Below are positions 17,206-27,105 of a stretch of 64,000 nucleotides of DNA, piece by piece. Position numbers and translations under genes: made by a program. The stretch is taken from contig JANWWT010000007.1 of NCBI GenBank assembly GCA_025055675.1, forward strand, positions 1 through 64,000, given 5' to 3'. The DNA comes from Pseudanabaenaceae cyanobacterium SKYG29 (lineage in GTDB: Bacteria; Cyanobacteriota; Cyanobacteriia; Pseudanabaenales; Pseudanabaenaceae). The notes beneath the pieces are model-generated. The model was not told the DNA's origin, ran no database searches, and worked only from the letters and a program-made list of their open reading frames with translations. Every line of letters begins with the position of its first letter. The stretch's first letter is position 1.

Positions 17206-18249
17206 TTAGTCAAGAGTGAGTACCTTGGGACGATCGGTAGTGATGTGGATAGTGTCAACAAAGCGGGCTGTACGGCTGGTGCTAGAAATCACTAAGGACT
17301 GGGTACGGCAACCACCCTCAAAGAAACGTACCCCCTTCATCAGGGTGCCAGGGGTAATGCCACAGGCAGCAAAGAGGATAGTCTGACCAGAGGCTAGTTC
17401 GTCTGCGTTGTAAACCCGATCGGGGTCGTCAATCCCCATAGATTTCAGCCGCTCAATGTTGCCTTCCCTAGTCCATTTCTCGCTCTCGGGAGTCTTCACA
17501 ACAGCGGGGTCATAGACTAACTGTCCTTGGAAGTGTCCCCCCAAAGCCCGCATAGCAGCAGCGGAAATCACCCCTTCTGGGGCAGCACCAATACCCATAA
17601 GAGCGTGGGTGTTAGTGCCCGCGAAAGCACAGGAGATAGCACCAGATACATCGCCGTCGCTGATCAAGCGCACCCTCGCTCCCGTTTGGCGAATCTCCTC
17701 GATCAGTTCCTTGTGGCGGGGGCGGTCCATGACAACGATCACTATGTCTTCTACAGGCAGGTTCAGGCACTCAGACAAAATTTTGATGTTTTCAGTGGGA
17801 GTTTTGCGGATGTCCACTTGCCCGGCCGCAGCGGGGGGAGCAGCCAATTTGTTCATGTAGAAGTCAGGTGCGGCAAATAGACCACCTTTCTCGGAGATTG
17901 CCAGCACTGCCATTGCCCCATTCTGGGCTTTTGCCACTAGGTTAGTACCTTCACAGGGGTCAACCGCAATATCGATTTCCACTAGTTTTTCCAGGGAACC
18001 ACTGCTAGCAGCGTTAGGCTGAGTGTGAATACCCACTTCCTCGCCAATGTAGAGCATAGGGGCTTCATCCCGTTCCCCTTCCCCAATTACAATCCTGCCC
18101 CGCATGTGAATTTTGTTGAGGCGTTCCCGCATTGCTTCCACGGCAGCTTGGTCAGCCCCATTTTTGTCCCCCTTACCTATAAAGCGGGCAGCAGCGATGG
18201 CGGCTTGCTCTACAACTTCGATGATTTCTAGTCCCAGGGTGTTTTCCAT
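17206..18249 (-). CDS. glpX: Class II fructose-1,6-/sedoheptulose-1,7-bisphosphatase
   Basis: A 347-residue GlpX-type phosphatase. In cyanobacteria this enzyme serves both FBP and SBP hydrolysis in the Calvin cycle. Lithium-sensitive phosphatase-superfamily motifs are visible: [18 protein letters not shown] (metal binding), [15 protein letters not shown], and [20 protein letters not shown]. It lies 44 bases downstream (minus strand) of nothing coding and 43 bases upstream of hemA, so read-through into hemA is possible. Redox control would be by thioredoxin in known homologues. Confidence 0.94.
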   Translation of the reverse strand: MENTLGLEIIEVVEQAAIAAARFIGKGDKNGADQAAVEAMRERLNKIHMRGRIVIGEGERDEAPMLYIGEEVGIHTQPNAASSGSLEKLVEIDIAVDPCEGTNLVAKAQNGAMAVLAISEKGGLFAAPDFYMNKLAAPPAAAGQVDIRKTPTENIKILSECLNLPVEDIVIVVMDRPRHKELIEEIRQTGARVRLISDGDVSGAISCAFAGTNTHALMGIGAAPEGVISAAAMRALGGHFQGQLVYDPAVVKTPESEKWTREGNIERLKSMGIDDPDRVYNADELASGQTILFAACGITPGTLMKGVRFFEGGCRTQSLVISSTSRTARFVDTIHITTDRPKVLTLD

Positions 18250-18350
18250 ACAACTTTAGCGGTAAATCCACTTCTAAGTTTACAAGTGGGACGGCATCCT
18301 GGCAGCAGAGAAGTTAAGAAATTGGGCAACTCTTCACAAAACGCTACAAT

Positions 18351-18587
18351 TTAACGATCGAGGGGAGTGATTTGAATGTGATTGAACAGGGTAGTGACGA
18401 AGGCAAACAGTAGAAATGGTAGGGAAACCACAATAATTAAACCCACTGCAGCAAAAGCATAGAGGGGTTGACTCATTAGGGAGAGACCCGCCGCCAGACT
18501 AGCGAAGACAATCCCTAGCCAGATTACTATCTGACCCAGAATATCTCCCAGGGTGAGGTTGCAAGAAAACCGATATTTCCCGTTCAT
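18351..18587 (-). CDS. Small membrane protein, hypothetical
   Basis: A 78-residue protein with two hydrophobic helices (about residues 16-38 and 44-68), starting at ATG 18587. After a short polar N-terminus, DILGQIVIWLGIVFASLAAGL and the second helix make a hairpin in the membrane, and the tail NHIQITPLDR should face the N-terminal side. I do not recognise the family. About 100 bases separate it from glpX downstream. Confidence 0.55.
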   Translation of the reverse strand: MNGKYRFSCNLTLGDILGQIVIWLGIVFASLAAGLSLMSQPLYAFAAVGLIIVVSLPFLLFAFVTTLFNHIQITPLDR

Positions 18588-18665
18588 AGCCTATATTCCG
18601 TTTATTATCTGCTAGCTAAACTAGCATAATCTCTCTGGCTTAACAGTAAAGAAAAGTTGCAACTC

Positions 18666-19880
18666 CTAGGTAGTTAGAAGGGCAACTGCTCGGGCATATT
18701 GCTCATCCTGGGGGGTAGCCAGTTCTTCGCGCCTGAGGGGATGGCTGGGTTTGACAACGATATCTGGTTCTAAACCAACCTTGTTAATGTTTTTATGGCT
18801 AGGAGTTTCATAGTGAGCAATTGTGACAGCTAAGCCTGCTCCGTCTTCTAGTTCAAACAAAGACTGGATAGAACCCTTGCCGTAGGTCTGCTCTCCCACT
18901 AGCTTTGCCCGTTGGTTGTCGTGTAGAGCGCCTGCTAGTACTTCACTAGCACTGGCGGAACCCTTGTCTACTAAAACTACCAGGGGATCGTGGGTCATTG
19001 CCTGATTGTTTTCGCCTACGGTGAACACTTCCTCTATGCCCTGGCGGTCAGTGGTATATACTACCACCCCTTCATCTAGCCACAGCCTTGCCACACTGAT
19101 TGCCACCTCCAGGAGCCCCCCAGGATTGCCCCGCAGGTCTAGGACATAACCCTCTGCCCCTTGCGCTTCTAAATTTTCAATTGCTCTTGCCATGTCCTTG
19201 GGGGCATTAGCGTTGAATTGTGTTAGTCGCAGGTAGCCAATCTGCTTACCATTGACTCTGTCCAGTTTGCTAACTACGGGGTTGACGGAAATAAGGGAGC
19301 GCGTGATAGTCACCGAGAAGGGGGCTTCCCCATCCCGCTCTACTAAAATGGTGACATCGGTACCCACTGGTCCCCGCATCCGATCGGCACATTCGTCAAG
19401 GGTCAGGTCTTTAGTAGGTACGCCATCGATGGCAAGGATCCGATCGAGGGGGCGAATACCAGCCCTGTCAGCTGGAGAGCCTTCTACGGGGGAGATCACG
19501 ATCAGGGCTTGCCGATCGGGGTCAGTAGCAATGTGTAGCCCCACACCTGACAGGGAGCCATTAGTACTAGTCTGCATACTGCGGAACTCCTCTGGGGGTA
19601 AGAGGCGGGTAAAGGGGTCTCCTAGGAGAGCTAGCATGTCCCTGATCGCGGCGTAGGTCTGCTCCCGTGACTCTAGTTTGCGGTTAGCGAACTCTTTGCG
19701 GACCTTGCCCCAGTCGTGGTGGTTAAAAGTAGGGTCGACGTAGGCATGCTGCACCATCTGCCAGACATGGTTAAACAATTGCCGCTCCTGGAAGTAATCA
19801 GTGATGTCTGCCAGAGCAGGGTTAGTGACACTCCACCACAGCAACAAACTGAGGACAAAGGATGTAAGTTGTTGGATCAT
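18666..19880 (-). CDS. Carboxyl-terminal processing protease (S41 family)
   Basis: A 404-residue periplasmic or lumenal protease with an N-terminal signal peptide (about residues 1-24, ending near ALA). A PDZ domain follows (about 105-185, GVGLHIATDPDRQALIVISPVEGSPA). The catalytic domain carries Ser in GSASASEVLAGAL and Lys in YGKGSIQS. Cyanobacterial members include CtpA, which trims the D1 precursor for photosystem II assembly, and the paralogues CtpB and CtpC; which one this is cannot be fixed by eye. It is divergent from sfsA, with 43 bases between start codons. Confidence 0.9.
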   Translation of the reverse strand: MIQQLTSFVLSLLLWWSVTNPALADITDYFQERQLFNHVWQMVQHAYVDPTFNHHDWGKVRKEFANRKLESREQTYAAIRDMLALLGDPFTRLLPPEEFRSMQTSTNGSLSGVGLHIATDPDRQALIVISPVEGSPADRAGIRPLDRILAIDGVPTKDLTLDECADRMRGPVGTDVTILVERDGEAPFSVTITRSLISVNPVVSKLDRVNGKQIGYLRLTQFNANAPKDMARAIENLEAQGAEGYVLDLRGNPGGLLEVAISVARLWLDEGVVVYTTDRQGIEEVFTVGENNQAMTHDPLVVLVDKGSASASEVLAGALHDNQRAKLVGEQTYGKGSIQSLFELEDGAGLAVTIAHYETPSHKNINKVGLEPDIVVKPSHPLRREELATPQDEQYARAVALLTT

Positions 19881-19923
19881 TCGCTATGATTTTTGCCACA
19901 ATGCTATTTTACCCACGGTAACA

Positions 19924-20628
19924 ATGTTGGTTTATGCTTACCCTCCCCTGGTAGAGGGAATTTTGCTACAGCGCTACCAGCGTTTTTTTGCTGATGTCCG
20001 TCTCATGACAGGGGAAATTATCACCGCCCATTGCCCTAACACTGGACCCATGACAGGGGTGTGCCCGATCGGTAATCGCGTCTTTCTCTCCCGCAGTGAT
20101 AATCCCAAACGCAAGCTGGTTTACACCTGGGAAATAGTCGAGGTAGAGGGGGAATTAGTAGGCATAAATACTTCTTTACCCAATCGCGTCATAGGCAATA
20201 TGATTGCCAGCCATCTCATCCCTGAATTGGAGCCATATACAGAGTGCAGGAGTGAAGTAGAATACGGGCAGGAAAGGAGCAGAGTCGATTTTTTCCTATC
20301 AGGCGATCGTATTAATCGTTATGTGGAAGTTAAAAATACCACTTGGAGTAAAGAGGGAGTTGCTCTGTTCCCCGATACAGTTACAATTAGGGGGCAAAAG
20401 CATTTACGGGAACTCTCAAATACAATTACTCCCCAGCAGCGGGCTACCATAATATTCTTTATCAATCGGGGAGACTGTGACAAGTTTGCCCCAGGGGACG
20501 AAGCTGATCCTGTCTATGGGGAATTGTTACGCTGGGGAGTGACCAAAGGTTTGGAAATTCTTGCCTGTCGCTTTCGTGTCCGACCCGAAGGAATTTACTA
20601 TTTAGGGTTAGGGGAAGTTAGTCTATGA
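19924..20628 (+). CDS. sfsA: SfsA family DNA/RNA nuclease
   Basis: A 234-residue protein of the usual SfsA length. The OB-fold N-terminus ends in ITAHCPNTGPMTGVC, and the PD-(D/E)XK nuclease-like core includes SRVDFFLSG, YVEVKNTTW and FPDTVTIRGQKHL. E. coli SfsA was first named for sugar fermentation stimulation and later found to bind and cut nucleic acid. I start at ATG 19924 because the 41 codons available upstream lie in the divergent promoter. The stop overlaps the dnaB start (ATGA). Confidence 0.92.
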   Translation: MLVYAYPPLVEGILLQRYQRFFADVRLMTGEIITAHCPNTGPMTGVCPIGNRVFLSRSDNPKRKLVYTWEIVEVEGELVGINTSLPNRVIGNMIASHLIPELEPYTECRSEVEYGQERSRVDFFLSGDRINRYVEVKNTTWSKEGVALFPDTVTIRGQKHLRELSNTITPQQRATIIFFINRGDCDKFAPGDEADPVYGELLRWGVTKGLEILACRFRVRPEGIYYLGLGEVSL

Positions 20629-22019
20629 GTGAGGAATATAACTACGGTTTTAGTGATGACGGTTACAGTTACCTGCCCCCCCAAAATATTGAAGCAGAAG
20701 AAGCGATTCTGGGTGGGATTTTAATGGACCCTGATGCCATAACTAGAGTCAGTGATATACTGCGCCCTGAATTCTTTTATGTAGTTGCTCACCAAGAAAT
20801 TTACCGCGCCTGTTTGACTCTTTACTCCCAGTCTTGCCCAACGGATTTAATGAGTGTAGCTACTTGGCTGAGTGACCGCAATTTGTTAGAAAAAGTGGGG
20901 GGGCAAAGTAAACTAGTACGCCTGTGTGACGCCACGCTAAGTGCTGTCAACATTGACTATTACGCCCAGTTGGTGGCGGAAAAATATATCAGGCGCAAAT
21001 TGGGGGAAGTGGGTCGCGAAATTATTAATCTCAGCCAAAATAATGCTCTACCCTTGAGTCAAGTCCTAGACAGTGCGGAACAAAGGTTATTTGCTGTTAC
21101 CCAATCCCGCAATCTCCAGGGACTAACACCAGTAGCTGACATCATCACTCAAACCTATTTTGAAATTGAAACGCGCTACAACAATCTGGGAGAAAGTGGG
21201 GCTGTCCTACCAGGCTTGACTACAGGTTTCTACGACCTCGATGCTATGACGCAGGGGTTACAACGATCGGATTTAATCATCGTGGCAGGTCGTCCTTCTA
21301 TGGGTAAAACAGCTTTCGGTATGGAGCTGGCGAAAAAAATTGCGGAAAATCATCGTTTACCAGTGGCAATTTATAGCTTGGAAATGTCCAAGGAACAGTT
21401 AGTATACCGGCTACTAGCTAGTCAGACTAAACGCCCTGGTAAAGAGGGGATTGATAGCCACAGACTTAGGTCAGCTCAGATGCGCGATGAAGAATGGGCA
21501 ACGATCGCTATGGCAGTTGGTACTCTTTCCGAATTACCCATTTATATTGATGATACCCCTAATCCTTCCATCAATGAACTGCGGTCAAAATCCCGACGGT
21601 TGCAGATGGAAAAGGGGGGGAAATTGGGCATGATTTTAATTGATTACCTGCAACTAATGGAAGGTTCAGGGTCAGATAACCGGGTGCAAGAATTATCTCG
21701 TATTACCCGTGCGCTCAAGGGTTTAGCTAGGGAATTAGAGGTACCAGTGGTAGCTTTGTCCCAGTTAAGTCGGGGGGTAGAAACCCGTACTAATAAACGA
21801 CCAATGCTATCAGATTTACGGGAGTCAGGTAGCATAGAACAGGATGCCGATATTGTGATTATGCTCTACCGCGATGAATACTATAATCCCGATACCCCCG
21901 ATCGAGGTATTGCCGAAATTATTATTGCCAAACATCGGAACGGCCCCACTGGTGTAGTTAAGCTACTGTTTGATCCCCGCTTTACCAAGTTTGAAAATAC
22001 TACCTTTACTCACCCATGA
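20625..22019 (+). CDS. dnaB: Replicative DNA helicase DnaB
   Basis: A 464-residue hexameric helicase. The N-terminal domain (PPQNIEAEEAILGGILMDPDAI) is followed by the RecA-like domain with Walker A GRPSMGKTAFGMEL, Walker B LGMILIDYLQLM and the arginine-finger region. The protein is full length with no intein insertion, unlike the split or intein-bearing DnaB of some cyanobacteria. Four-base overlaps at both ends (ATGA with sfsA and with the lipoprotein gene) indicate translational coupling in a three-gene operon. Confidence 0.96.
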   Translation: MSEEYNYGFSDDGYSYLPPQNIEAEEAILGGILMDPDAITRVSDILRPEFFYVVAHQEIYRACLTLYSQSCPTDLMSVATWLSDRNLLEKVGGQSKLVRLCDATLSAVNIDYYAQLVAEKYIRRKLGEVGREIINLSQNNALPLSQVLDSAEQRLFAVTQSRNLQGLTPVADIITQTYFEIETRYNNLGESGAVLPGLTTGFYDLDAMTQGLQRSDLIIVAGRPSMGKTAFGMELAKKIAENHRLPVAIYSLEMSKEQLVYRLLASQTKRPGKEGIDSHRLRSAQMRDEEWATIAMAVGTLSELPIYIDDTPNPSINELRSKSRRLQMEKGGKLGMILIDYLQLMEGSGSDNRVQELSRITRALKGLARELEVPVVALSQLSRGVETRTNKRPMLSDLRESGSIEQDADIVIMLYRDEYYNPDTPDRGIAEIIIAKHRNGPTGVVKLLFDPRFTKFENTTFTHP

Positions 22020-23026
22020 AACGCCGCTACTTCCTTGCGGGATTGACAACGCTGGGGATCACTGGCTGCAGGCAGTTGTCTGATGCCTATCGGCTAAACA
22101 TAACCCTACTGGCCGGGGCGATTCCTAATCAGTTTTTGCGGCAATTTCAACGGCAGCAGGGGGTGCGTTTGTTGCCCAAGCTAGGTAACAACTACGCAGA
22201 AATAGCAAAGCTTATGACTGAAGGTCAGACAGAAACAAATGTGTCCAGTTTGGGGGATAGTTGGTTACCGCTCCTGCGTGACTCTCTGCAAGAAATTGAT
22301 CCCCAATCTCTATCTAATTGGCATTTAATTCCTAGCCAGTGGCGCTCAGTTGGTGTCATTGATAATAAACTCTATGGTATTCCCTATCGCTGGGGTACTA
22401 CAGTAATTATCTACAACACTAGGCAACTGCAAAAGTTCAATATTCCCCCTCTCCAAAGTTGGCAAGACCTCTGGCATCCGGGGCTGAAAAGAAGGATTAG
22501 TTTGCCAGATAGCGATCGGGAAGTCATTGGTCTGTGCCTGAAACGACGGGGATTTTCTTACAATCAAACGGAATTAGTCAACAGGACAGAATTGCAGGCA
22601 GACCTCGCTAGTTTAGACCAGCAAACTTTGACCTATACATCCAACTACTATGTACAATCCCTAGTGCAAGAGGACACCTGGGCAGCGGTGGGTTGGTCAA
22701 ATGATGTGCAAGAAATTGTTAAACGCTATCCCCACCTTAAGGTAGTTAATCCCCAAGAAGGTACAGCCCTTTGGTTTGACTGTTGGGCAGTAGCAAAACC
22801 CAATCCCCTTAACCCTGCCTGGATTGACTACTGTCTGCAACCGCAACAAAGCCACTTGATTACTGTTCTAACGGATGGCATTGGTGTTACTGATACAGAC
22901 CACTTTTTACCAACCGCCTATCTCAATAAATGTGAACCTATATTGCCCCTACCTCCCTCTGTTGCTACAGCCTACCAAAAAATCTGGCGGGAACTACGTA
23001 ATAAACCCCGAAATCGTCTGGTCTAA
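22016..23026 (+). CDS. Extracellular solute-binding lipoprotein, polyamine/iron-type fold
   Basis: A 336-residue protein with a lipoprotein leader (MKRRYFLAGLTTLGITGC, lipobox ITGC). The mature part has the SBP type 2 pattern: LAGAIPNQFLRQF near the start, YGIPYRWGTTVIIYN at about residues 120-134, then WQDLWHPGLKRRISLPDS. These resemble the PotD/spermidine and iron-binding group. The permease and ATPase partners are not adjacent. It overlaps the dnaB stop by four bases. Substrate unknown. Confidence 0.8.
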   Translation: MKRRYFLAGLTTLGITGCRQLSDAYRLNITLLAGAIPNQFLRQFQRQQGVRLLPKLGNNYAEIAKLMTEGQTETNVSSLGDSWLPLLRDSLQEIDPQSLSNWHLIPSQWRSVGVIDNKLYGIPYRWGTTVIIYNTRQLQKFNIPPLQSWQDLWHPGLKRRISLPDSDREVIGLCLKRRGFSYNQTELVNRTELQADLASLDQQTLTYTSNYYVQSLVQEDTWAAVGWSNDVQEIVKRYPHLKVVNPQEGTALWFDCWAVAKPNPLNPAWIDYCLQPQQSHLITVLTDGIGVTDTDHFLPTAYLNKCEPILPLPPSVATAYQKIWRELRNKPRNRLV

Positions 23027-23995
23027 AGCGTCTGCTACTATTAGCGCTACATTACTGCAATCCACATCAGTGACATGGAGTATTTTTTCTAGTTTTTTCA
23101 AAGCCGCTTGACAGTCACCCTGCCAACGTTTGAAAGGTAGAGGTGCCACCGATCGGTGGGGATTATGCAATACCACGGTCACAGCTTCGTGGATAGTGTT
23201 AACAATCTGTTTGCCATGCTCTTCCTTAGCTTTTTGGCGCAACTCTTTCAGCCCCTTAGCAGTAGTAGCATACATCGGAGGTACACGGTTGAGAGTGTAG
23301 GCGACAACTTCATACAAATTCACCTTTTCCCTTATGTGGGGACTGGAACGCTGCAAATATTGCTCCGCTAAAGAATAAACCAGACGCTCCAAAACATTCA
23401 CAAAGTCTGCCCCCTCTGCCTCCAAATAGGTAGCAAATTCTTTATCCACTGTTTTGGGCTGGGTGCCAAAATAGGCAAAGGATTCCCGCCCCTTCCAGTC
23501 TGCTGCCTGCACTTTCCGCCGCTTCAGATAGTCCTGGACAGCAATAGCGCTGCGCTTACTCTCTGATAGTTTTTTGTACTCTAAAGCACCCCTGATTTTA
23601 ATGGTTTTGAGTGCTTCTTCCACTGCCTGGGGCACTTCGTTCCAAGTCAGGTTTTCTCTCTGCAGTATTTTACGCAACTTTGCCAAAGCGCGGGCTTCTC
23701 CTGCCATTTCCTCCGGCGGCAGGGGGTCAGCTGGCCGCATGGTATCCCGCCGTACTGCCACAATTGCCCGCTTGACCTGCTGCTCGATCGTTTTTTTTAG
23801 CTCCTTCTCCGCCCGCTGCCGCTGTTGATGCCAGCCATCGCGACTAGTAGCATATAGGGTAGGTAAGCGGTTAAGAGCATAGGCAGCTACCTCGTGGGGG
23901 GAGATAGTTGCCCTCACACTTTCTGACAGTATCTCCAACTGCTCCTTGACTTCCCGCACTACTAAGTCTTCAATGACATTTTTACAGTCATCCAT
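22994..23995 (-). CDS. Protein with two ComFB-like domains
   Basis: A 333-residue protein. The N-terminal part (about residues 5-115) reads [15 protein letters not shown], then [22 protein letters not shown], the hallmark of the ComFB family. The second copy (about 210-333) has [15 protein letters not shown] and [22 protein letters not shown]. ComFB-type proteins of cyanobacteria have recently been described as cyclic-di-nucleotide receptors linked to competence, cell size and motility. A tandem pair in one chain is less usual. ATG 23995 is chosen because it begins exactly at the domain; it overlaps the glutaredoxin stop by eight bases. The 3' end overlaps the lipoprotein gene on the other strand by 33 bases. 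Confidence 0.75.
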   Translation of the reverse strand: MDDCKNVIEDLVVREVKEQLEILSESVRATISPHEVAAYALNRLPTLYATSRDGWHQQRQRAEKELKKTIEQQVKRAIVAVRRDTMRPADPLPPEEMAGEARALAKLRKILQRENLTWNEVPQAVEEALKTIKIRGALEYKKLSESKRSAIAVQDYLKRRKVQAADWKGRESFAYFGTQPKTVDKEFATYLEAEGADFVNVLERLVYSLAEQYLQRSSPHIREKVNLYEVVAYTLNRVPPMYATTAKGLKELRQKAKEEHGKQIVNTIHEAVTVVLHNPHRSVAPLPFKRWQGDCQAALKKLEKILHVTDVDCSNVALIVADALDQTISGFIT

Positions 23996-24308
23996 GGACT
24001 TCCTTGAGTAACTGCTGTAGTTCACCCCGTTGATACATTTCTTGGATAATATCGCAGCCGCCAATGAATTCACCGTTGATATAAACCTGAGGTATGGTGG
24101 GCCAATTGGAAAATTCCTTGATTCCCTGGCGCAGTTCGGGGTCTTCCAGAACGTTAACAGCTGCAAAGGGATAGCCCAAGGACTTCAACACTTGCACTGT
24201 AGCCGCGGAAAAGCCACACTGGGGCATATCAGGTGTGCCCTTCATATAGACCATAATCTTGTTGTTTTTGATCTGGGCTTCAATTTTGGTACGCAGCATG
24301 GGATTCAT
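23988..24308 (-). CDS. Monothiol glutaredoxin (CGFS type)
   Basis: A 106-residue Grx4-family protein. The active-site motif CGFS sits in [18 protein letters not shown], followed by the cis-proline [18 protein letters not shown]. The GSH-binding TIPQV and GGCD segments are intact. Such proteins carry [2Fe-2S] clusters as bridged dimers and work in iron-sulfur cluster delivery and iron regulation, often with BolA. Starting at 24308 ([13 protein letters not shown]) gives the family length. It overlaps the downstream ComFB-like gene by eight bases. Confidence 0.93.
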   Translation of the reverse strand: MNPMLRTKIEAQIKNNKIMVYMKGTPDMPQCGFSAATVQVLKSLGYPFAAVNVLEDPELRQGIKEFSNWPTIPQVYINGEFIGGCDIIQEMYQRGELQQLLKEVHG

Positions 24309-24324
24309 GGGTTTTGCCTCGCAA

Positions 24325-25050
24325 CTACTCTTCTTCATTATGTACCACCACAACCGTAATGTTGTCCTTGCCCCCCCTGGCTTTAGCGGCATCGATCATC
24401 TTCTTGGGCACTTCTTGGTAACTGCTGTTGAGCCAGATGTCTTTAATGACATCATCCGTCAATTCCTCTGTCAGACCATCGCTGCACATTAAAAACCGAT
24501 CCCCTGGCTGCATGTCAATTCTACAGGTCTCGATCAGTTGGATGTCTTCTCTGCCTAGGCACTGCAGGAGCATATGTCGCCAGGGGTGACGGCGGGCTTC
24601 CTCTGGAGTTAAAATGCCTGTGGCAATAGCGCGGGCGATCCAGGTGTGGTCATCACTGAGTTGTTCCAGTTCCCCTCCCCGCAGGCGGTATAGGCGGGAA
24701 TCGCCAATGTGACTAAACCAGGTCTCGTTTTGGTACATCATCAGAAGTACTACTGTTGTTCCCATGTCCTGCCGTTCAGGGTGGGTGTATTGGTCGGACA
24801 AGATGGCATAATTGGCTTTGGTGATCGCTTCCTGCAGTAACTCCTCCGCTGGCAGCTCCCGATCCCATTGCCGGTCCAGGTAGGCACTGATTACCGCTGT
24901 CGCTAACCGACTTGCTTCTTCCCCTCCTGCGTGTCCTCCCATACCATCAGCTACGACAAAAAAGCGCGCTTGGGGATCAATGTAGTAGGAATCCTGATTG
25001 GAACTCCGTACACAACCTGGGTCAGTTTCTCCTGCAAATAGTAGTTTCAT
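24325..25050 (-). CDS. PP2C-family Ser/Thr protein phosphatase
   Basis: A 241-residue PPM phosphatase. Metal-binding motifs are in order: [57 protein letters not shown] and the final [10 protein letters not shown]. It is cytosolic, with no membrane segment, and similar to bacterial PstP/Stp enzymes that oppose Hanks-type kinases. Two kinase-type genes are in this window (46249-48327 and the remnant at 243), though a direct pairing is speculation. It ends three bases before the ABC1 gene region in the same orientation. Confidence 0.94.
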   Translation of the reverse strand: MKLLFAGETDPGCVRSSNQDSYYIDPQARFFVVADGMGGHAGGEEASRLATAVISAYLDRQWDRELPAEELLQEAITKANYAILSDQYTHPERQDMGTTVVLLMMYQNETWFSHIGDSRLYRLRGGELEQLSDDHTWIARAIATGILTPEEARRHPWRHMLLQCLGREDIQLIETCRIDMQPGDRFLMCSDGLTEELTDDVIKDIWLNSSYQEVPKKMIDAAKARGGKDNITVVVVHNEEE

Positions 25051-25053
25051 AGG

Positions 25054-26745
25054 CTAAAACGATCGATCGAGTTTATCCTGCCGCCCTAACAGCCTGAGCG
25101 TGCCACCCATCAGGGCTAGAGATACAATCAAGGGGACCACAGCCAGCCAACGCCATCCCGCGATGAATAAAGCTGTTGCTGATAGTAAAAACGCTGTTCC
25201 CATTATCGCTAACACGATCGCGTTTGCCACGCTGCTAATCCTTCTTAGTATTCTATCAGTTTCCTGTGCTTTTACGCGCAGCCTAATGTCTCCCCGTTCC
25301 AGCTTAAGAATTGTATCTTCCAGTTTGCGTGGTAGGGTCAGGGCAGATGTACTCATCTGGGCAGCTTGTCTACCAATTTCCCCCAAGAAACCTGATGAAA
25401 AATTTGTTAATTCTTGTCGATTGTTGCCATTTTCCATAAGATTAAGGGCGTAGGGTTTGGCGATTTCGATGAAGTTAAAGTCGGGGTCGAGTCCTTTGCC
25501 TAGTCCTTCCAGGGTGGAGAGGGCGCGTAAAACAAAGGTAAAGGCAGCGGGGAAGCGGAAAGGTTGCTCATAGGCAATTTCGTAGAGGTCATCGCTGATA
25601 GCTACCAAGGATTGAGGACCGAGGGGTTTGCCGACAAAGTTGTCCAACATGTACTGGATGGAGCGGCGTACTGGTCCTGGGTCTCCATTTAATTCTAGTA
25701 CACCCAAATCGACTAGGGCTTCTACTACGGCATCGGCATCTTTCTGGGCGATACCAAAAAACGTGCGCAGGAGTTTCTCTTTAGTGAGAATAGGGATTTG
25801 CCCCATCATGCCAAAGTCATAAAATATTAGCTTACCTTCGGGGGTAACGGCGAGGTTGCCGGGGTGGGGATCAGCGTGGAAAAAACCATGGTAGAGGAGT
25901 TGTTGTAGGTAGGATTCGGCACTCAGGCGGGCAATGCTTTTTCTGTCTATCCGCTGTGCCTCCAGCTGGTCGTAATCACTGATTTTGATGCCGGGAAGGT
26001 ATTCCAGGGTGAGGACGCGTTTAGTGGAGTAGCGCCAGTAAACCCGGGGGGTGAGGATGCGATCGTCGTTGCGAAAGTTGCGGCGGAAGGTATCGGCGTT
26101 TCTGCCCTCGTTGAGGTAGTCGGCTTCCTGGTAGAGGATGCGGCGGCATTCCTCGTAGATTCCCAGCCAGTCTCTGCCTCTGCCGTAGCGGGGGTGGTTG
26201 GTGAAATACTGGGCTATTTTCCGTAGGATGGCTAAATCTATGGCAAATAGTTTGAGGAGTCCAGGGCGCTGAATCTTGACTACTACTTCTTCCCCTGTGT
26301 GGAGGCGGGCGCGGTGTACTTGCCCCAAACTAGCAGCGGCGAGGGGCTGGGGGTCAAAGTAGGTAAAGATTTCCCCCATTGGTTTTCCTAGCTCTGTTTC
26401 TAGAATTTGCTTGGCTTTCTCGTAGGGGAAGGGGGGAACGCGGTCTTGCAGTTTGCTCAGTTCTTCTACGGACTCCGTGGGGAGGACATCGGCACGGGTG
26501 GATAGCAGTTGTCCTACTTTGATGAAGGTGGGTCCCAATTCCAGGAGGGCTTCCCGTAGCCAACGGGCACGCTCGCGGGTGCGGTTCTTCACTTTTTGGG
26601 GGGTCTTGCCCCCGATATAGCTCCAGTCCTTGCTGTCCAGCCAGATCATGACTAAAAACGTCAGCACCGTTCGCCATATATCGATCGCACGGGCGAGTTC
26701 GGAGTAGTTGTCACGGCTCCAGCGGTACTGGGCTTCAGCTGCCAT
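25054..26745 (-). CDS. ABC1/UbiB-family atypical kinase
   Basis: A 563-residue protein with the atypical protein-kinase-like fold. The KxGQ-type motif FIKVGQLLSTRADVLP, the alanine-rich AAASLGQVHRA, the HADPHPGNL motif and the DFGMMG metal site are all present. Two C-terminal hydrophobic helices (about residues 510-550) anchor it. Bacterial UbiB is needed for ubiquinone synthesis; cyanobacterial and plastid ABC1 kinases affect plastoquinone and tocopherol metabolism. Several paralogues per genome are normal, so no symbol is given. It overlaps the upstream small gene by 11 bases. Confidence 0.92.
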   Translation of the reverse strand: MAAEAQYRWSRDNYSELARAIDIWRTVLTFLVMIWLDSKDWSYIGGKTPQKVKNRTRERARWLREALLELGPTFIKVGQLLSTRADVLPTESVEELSKLQDRVPPFPYEKAKQILETELGKPMGEIFTYFDPQPLAAASLGQVHRARLHTGEEVVVKIQRPGLLKLFAIDLAILRKIAQYFTNHPRYGRGRDWLGIYEECRRILYQEADYLNEGRNADTFRRNFRNDDRILTPRVYWRYSTKRVLTLEYLPGIKISDYDQLEAQRIDRKSIARLSAESYLQQLLYHGFFHADPHPGNLAVTPEGKLIFYDFGMMGQIPILTKEKLLRTFFGIAQKDADAVVEALVDLGVLELNGDPGPVRRSIQYMLDNFVGKPLGPQSLVAISDDLYEIAYEQPFRFPAAFTFVLRALSTLEGLGKGLDPDFNFIEIAKPYALNLMENGNNRQELTNFSSGFLGEIGRQAAQMSTSALTLPRKLEDTILKLERGDIRLRVKAQETDRILRRISSVANAIVLAIMGTAFLLSATALFIAGWRWLAVVPLIVSLALMGGTLRLLGRQDKLDRSF

Positions 26746-27031
26746 GTTGGGCGCGGTACTGCTGTAATTCTGCTTTGAGTTGGGCGATCTCTGCTCTCAG
26801 GTTGTCTAGGACTTCTTGGAGGTCAGGGGGCGGTGAGGTGCTTATGGTTTCTTCCTGCTGCTTGGTCTTTGCCATCACCTCCTCCGTGAACTGCCGTAGT
26901 TTTTCCCTTTGTTCAGCATCAAATTTGCCTAGGGCACTTAAAAAATCAGTAATCGCATCCTCTAGTCGATCGGTGAGGACTTCGGCTGTAGCTCGACCGA
27001 CAAAAAAGGCATGGAGTATGGGATTGACCAT
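26735..27031 (-). CDS. Small coiled-coil protein of cyanobacteria and plastids (DUF6825-like)
   Basis: A 98-residue protein beginning MVNPILHAFFVGRATAEVL, then FDAEQREKLRQFTEEVMAK and a C-terminal coiled coil (LDNLRAEIAQLKAELQQY). I believe this is the family called DUF6825, found in cyanobacteria and plant chloroplasts, with no established function. The 11-base overlap with the ABC1-type kinase gene suggests that the two products are made together. Confidence 0.7.
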   Translation of the reverse strand: MVNPILHAFFVGRATAEVLTDRLEDAITDFLSALGKFDAEQREKLRQFTEEVMAKTKQQEETISTSPPPDLQEVLDNLRAEIAQLKAELQQYRAQHGS

Positions 27032-27105
27032 AGTTGCAATCTTTGTATTACTCTTTAAGTTTACACACTGTTACGAATTTCAGGAAAGGAGTGGGGCAGC
27101 AAAAG

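Noticed and set aside
20625-22019. Intein within DnaB
   Set aside because: The helicase motifs are contiguous and the protein has normal length, so no intein is present.
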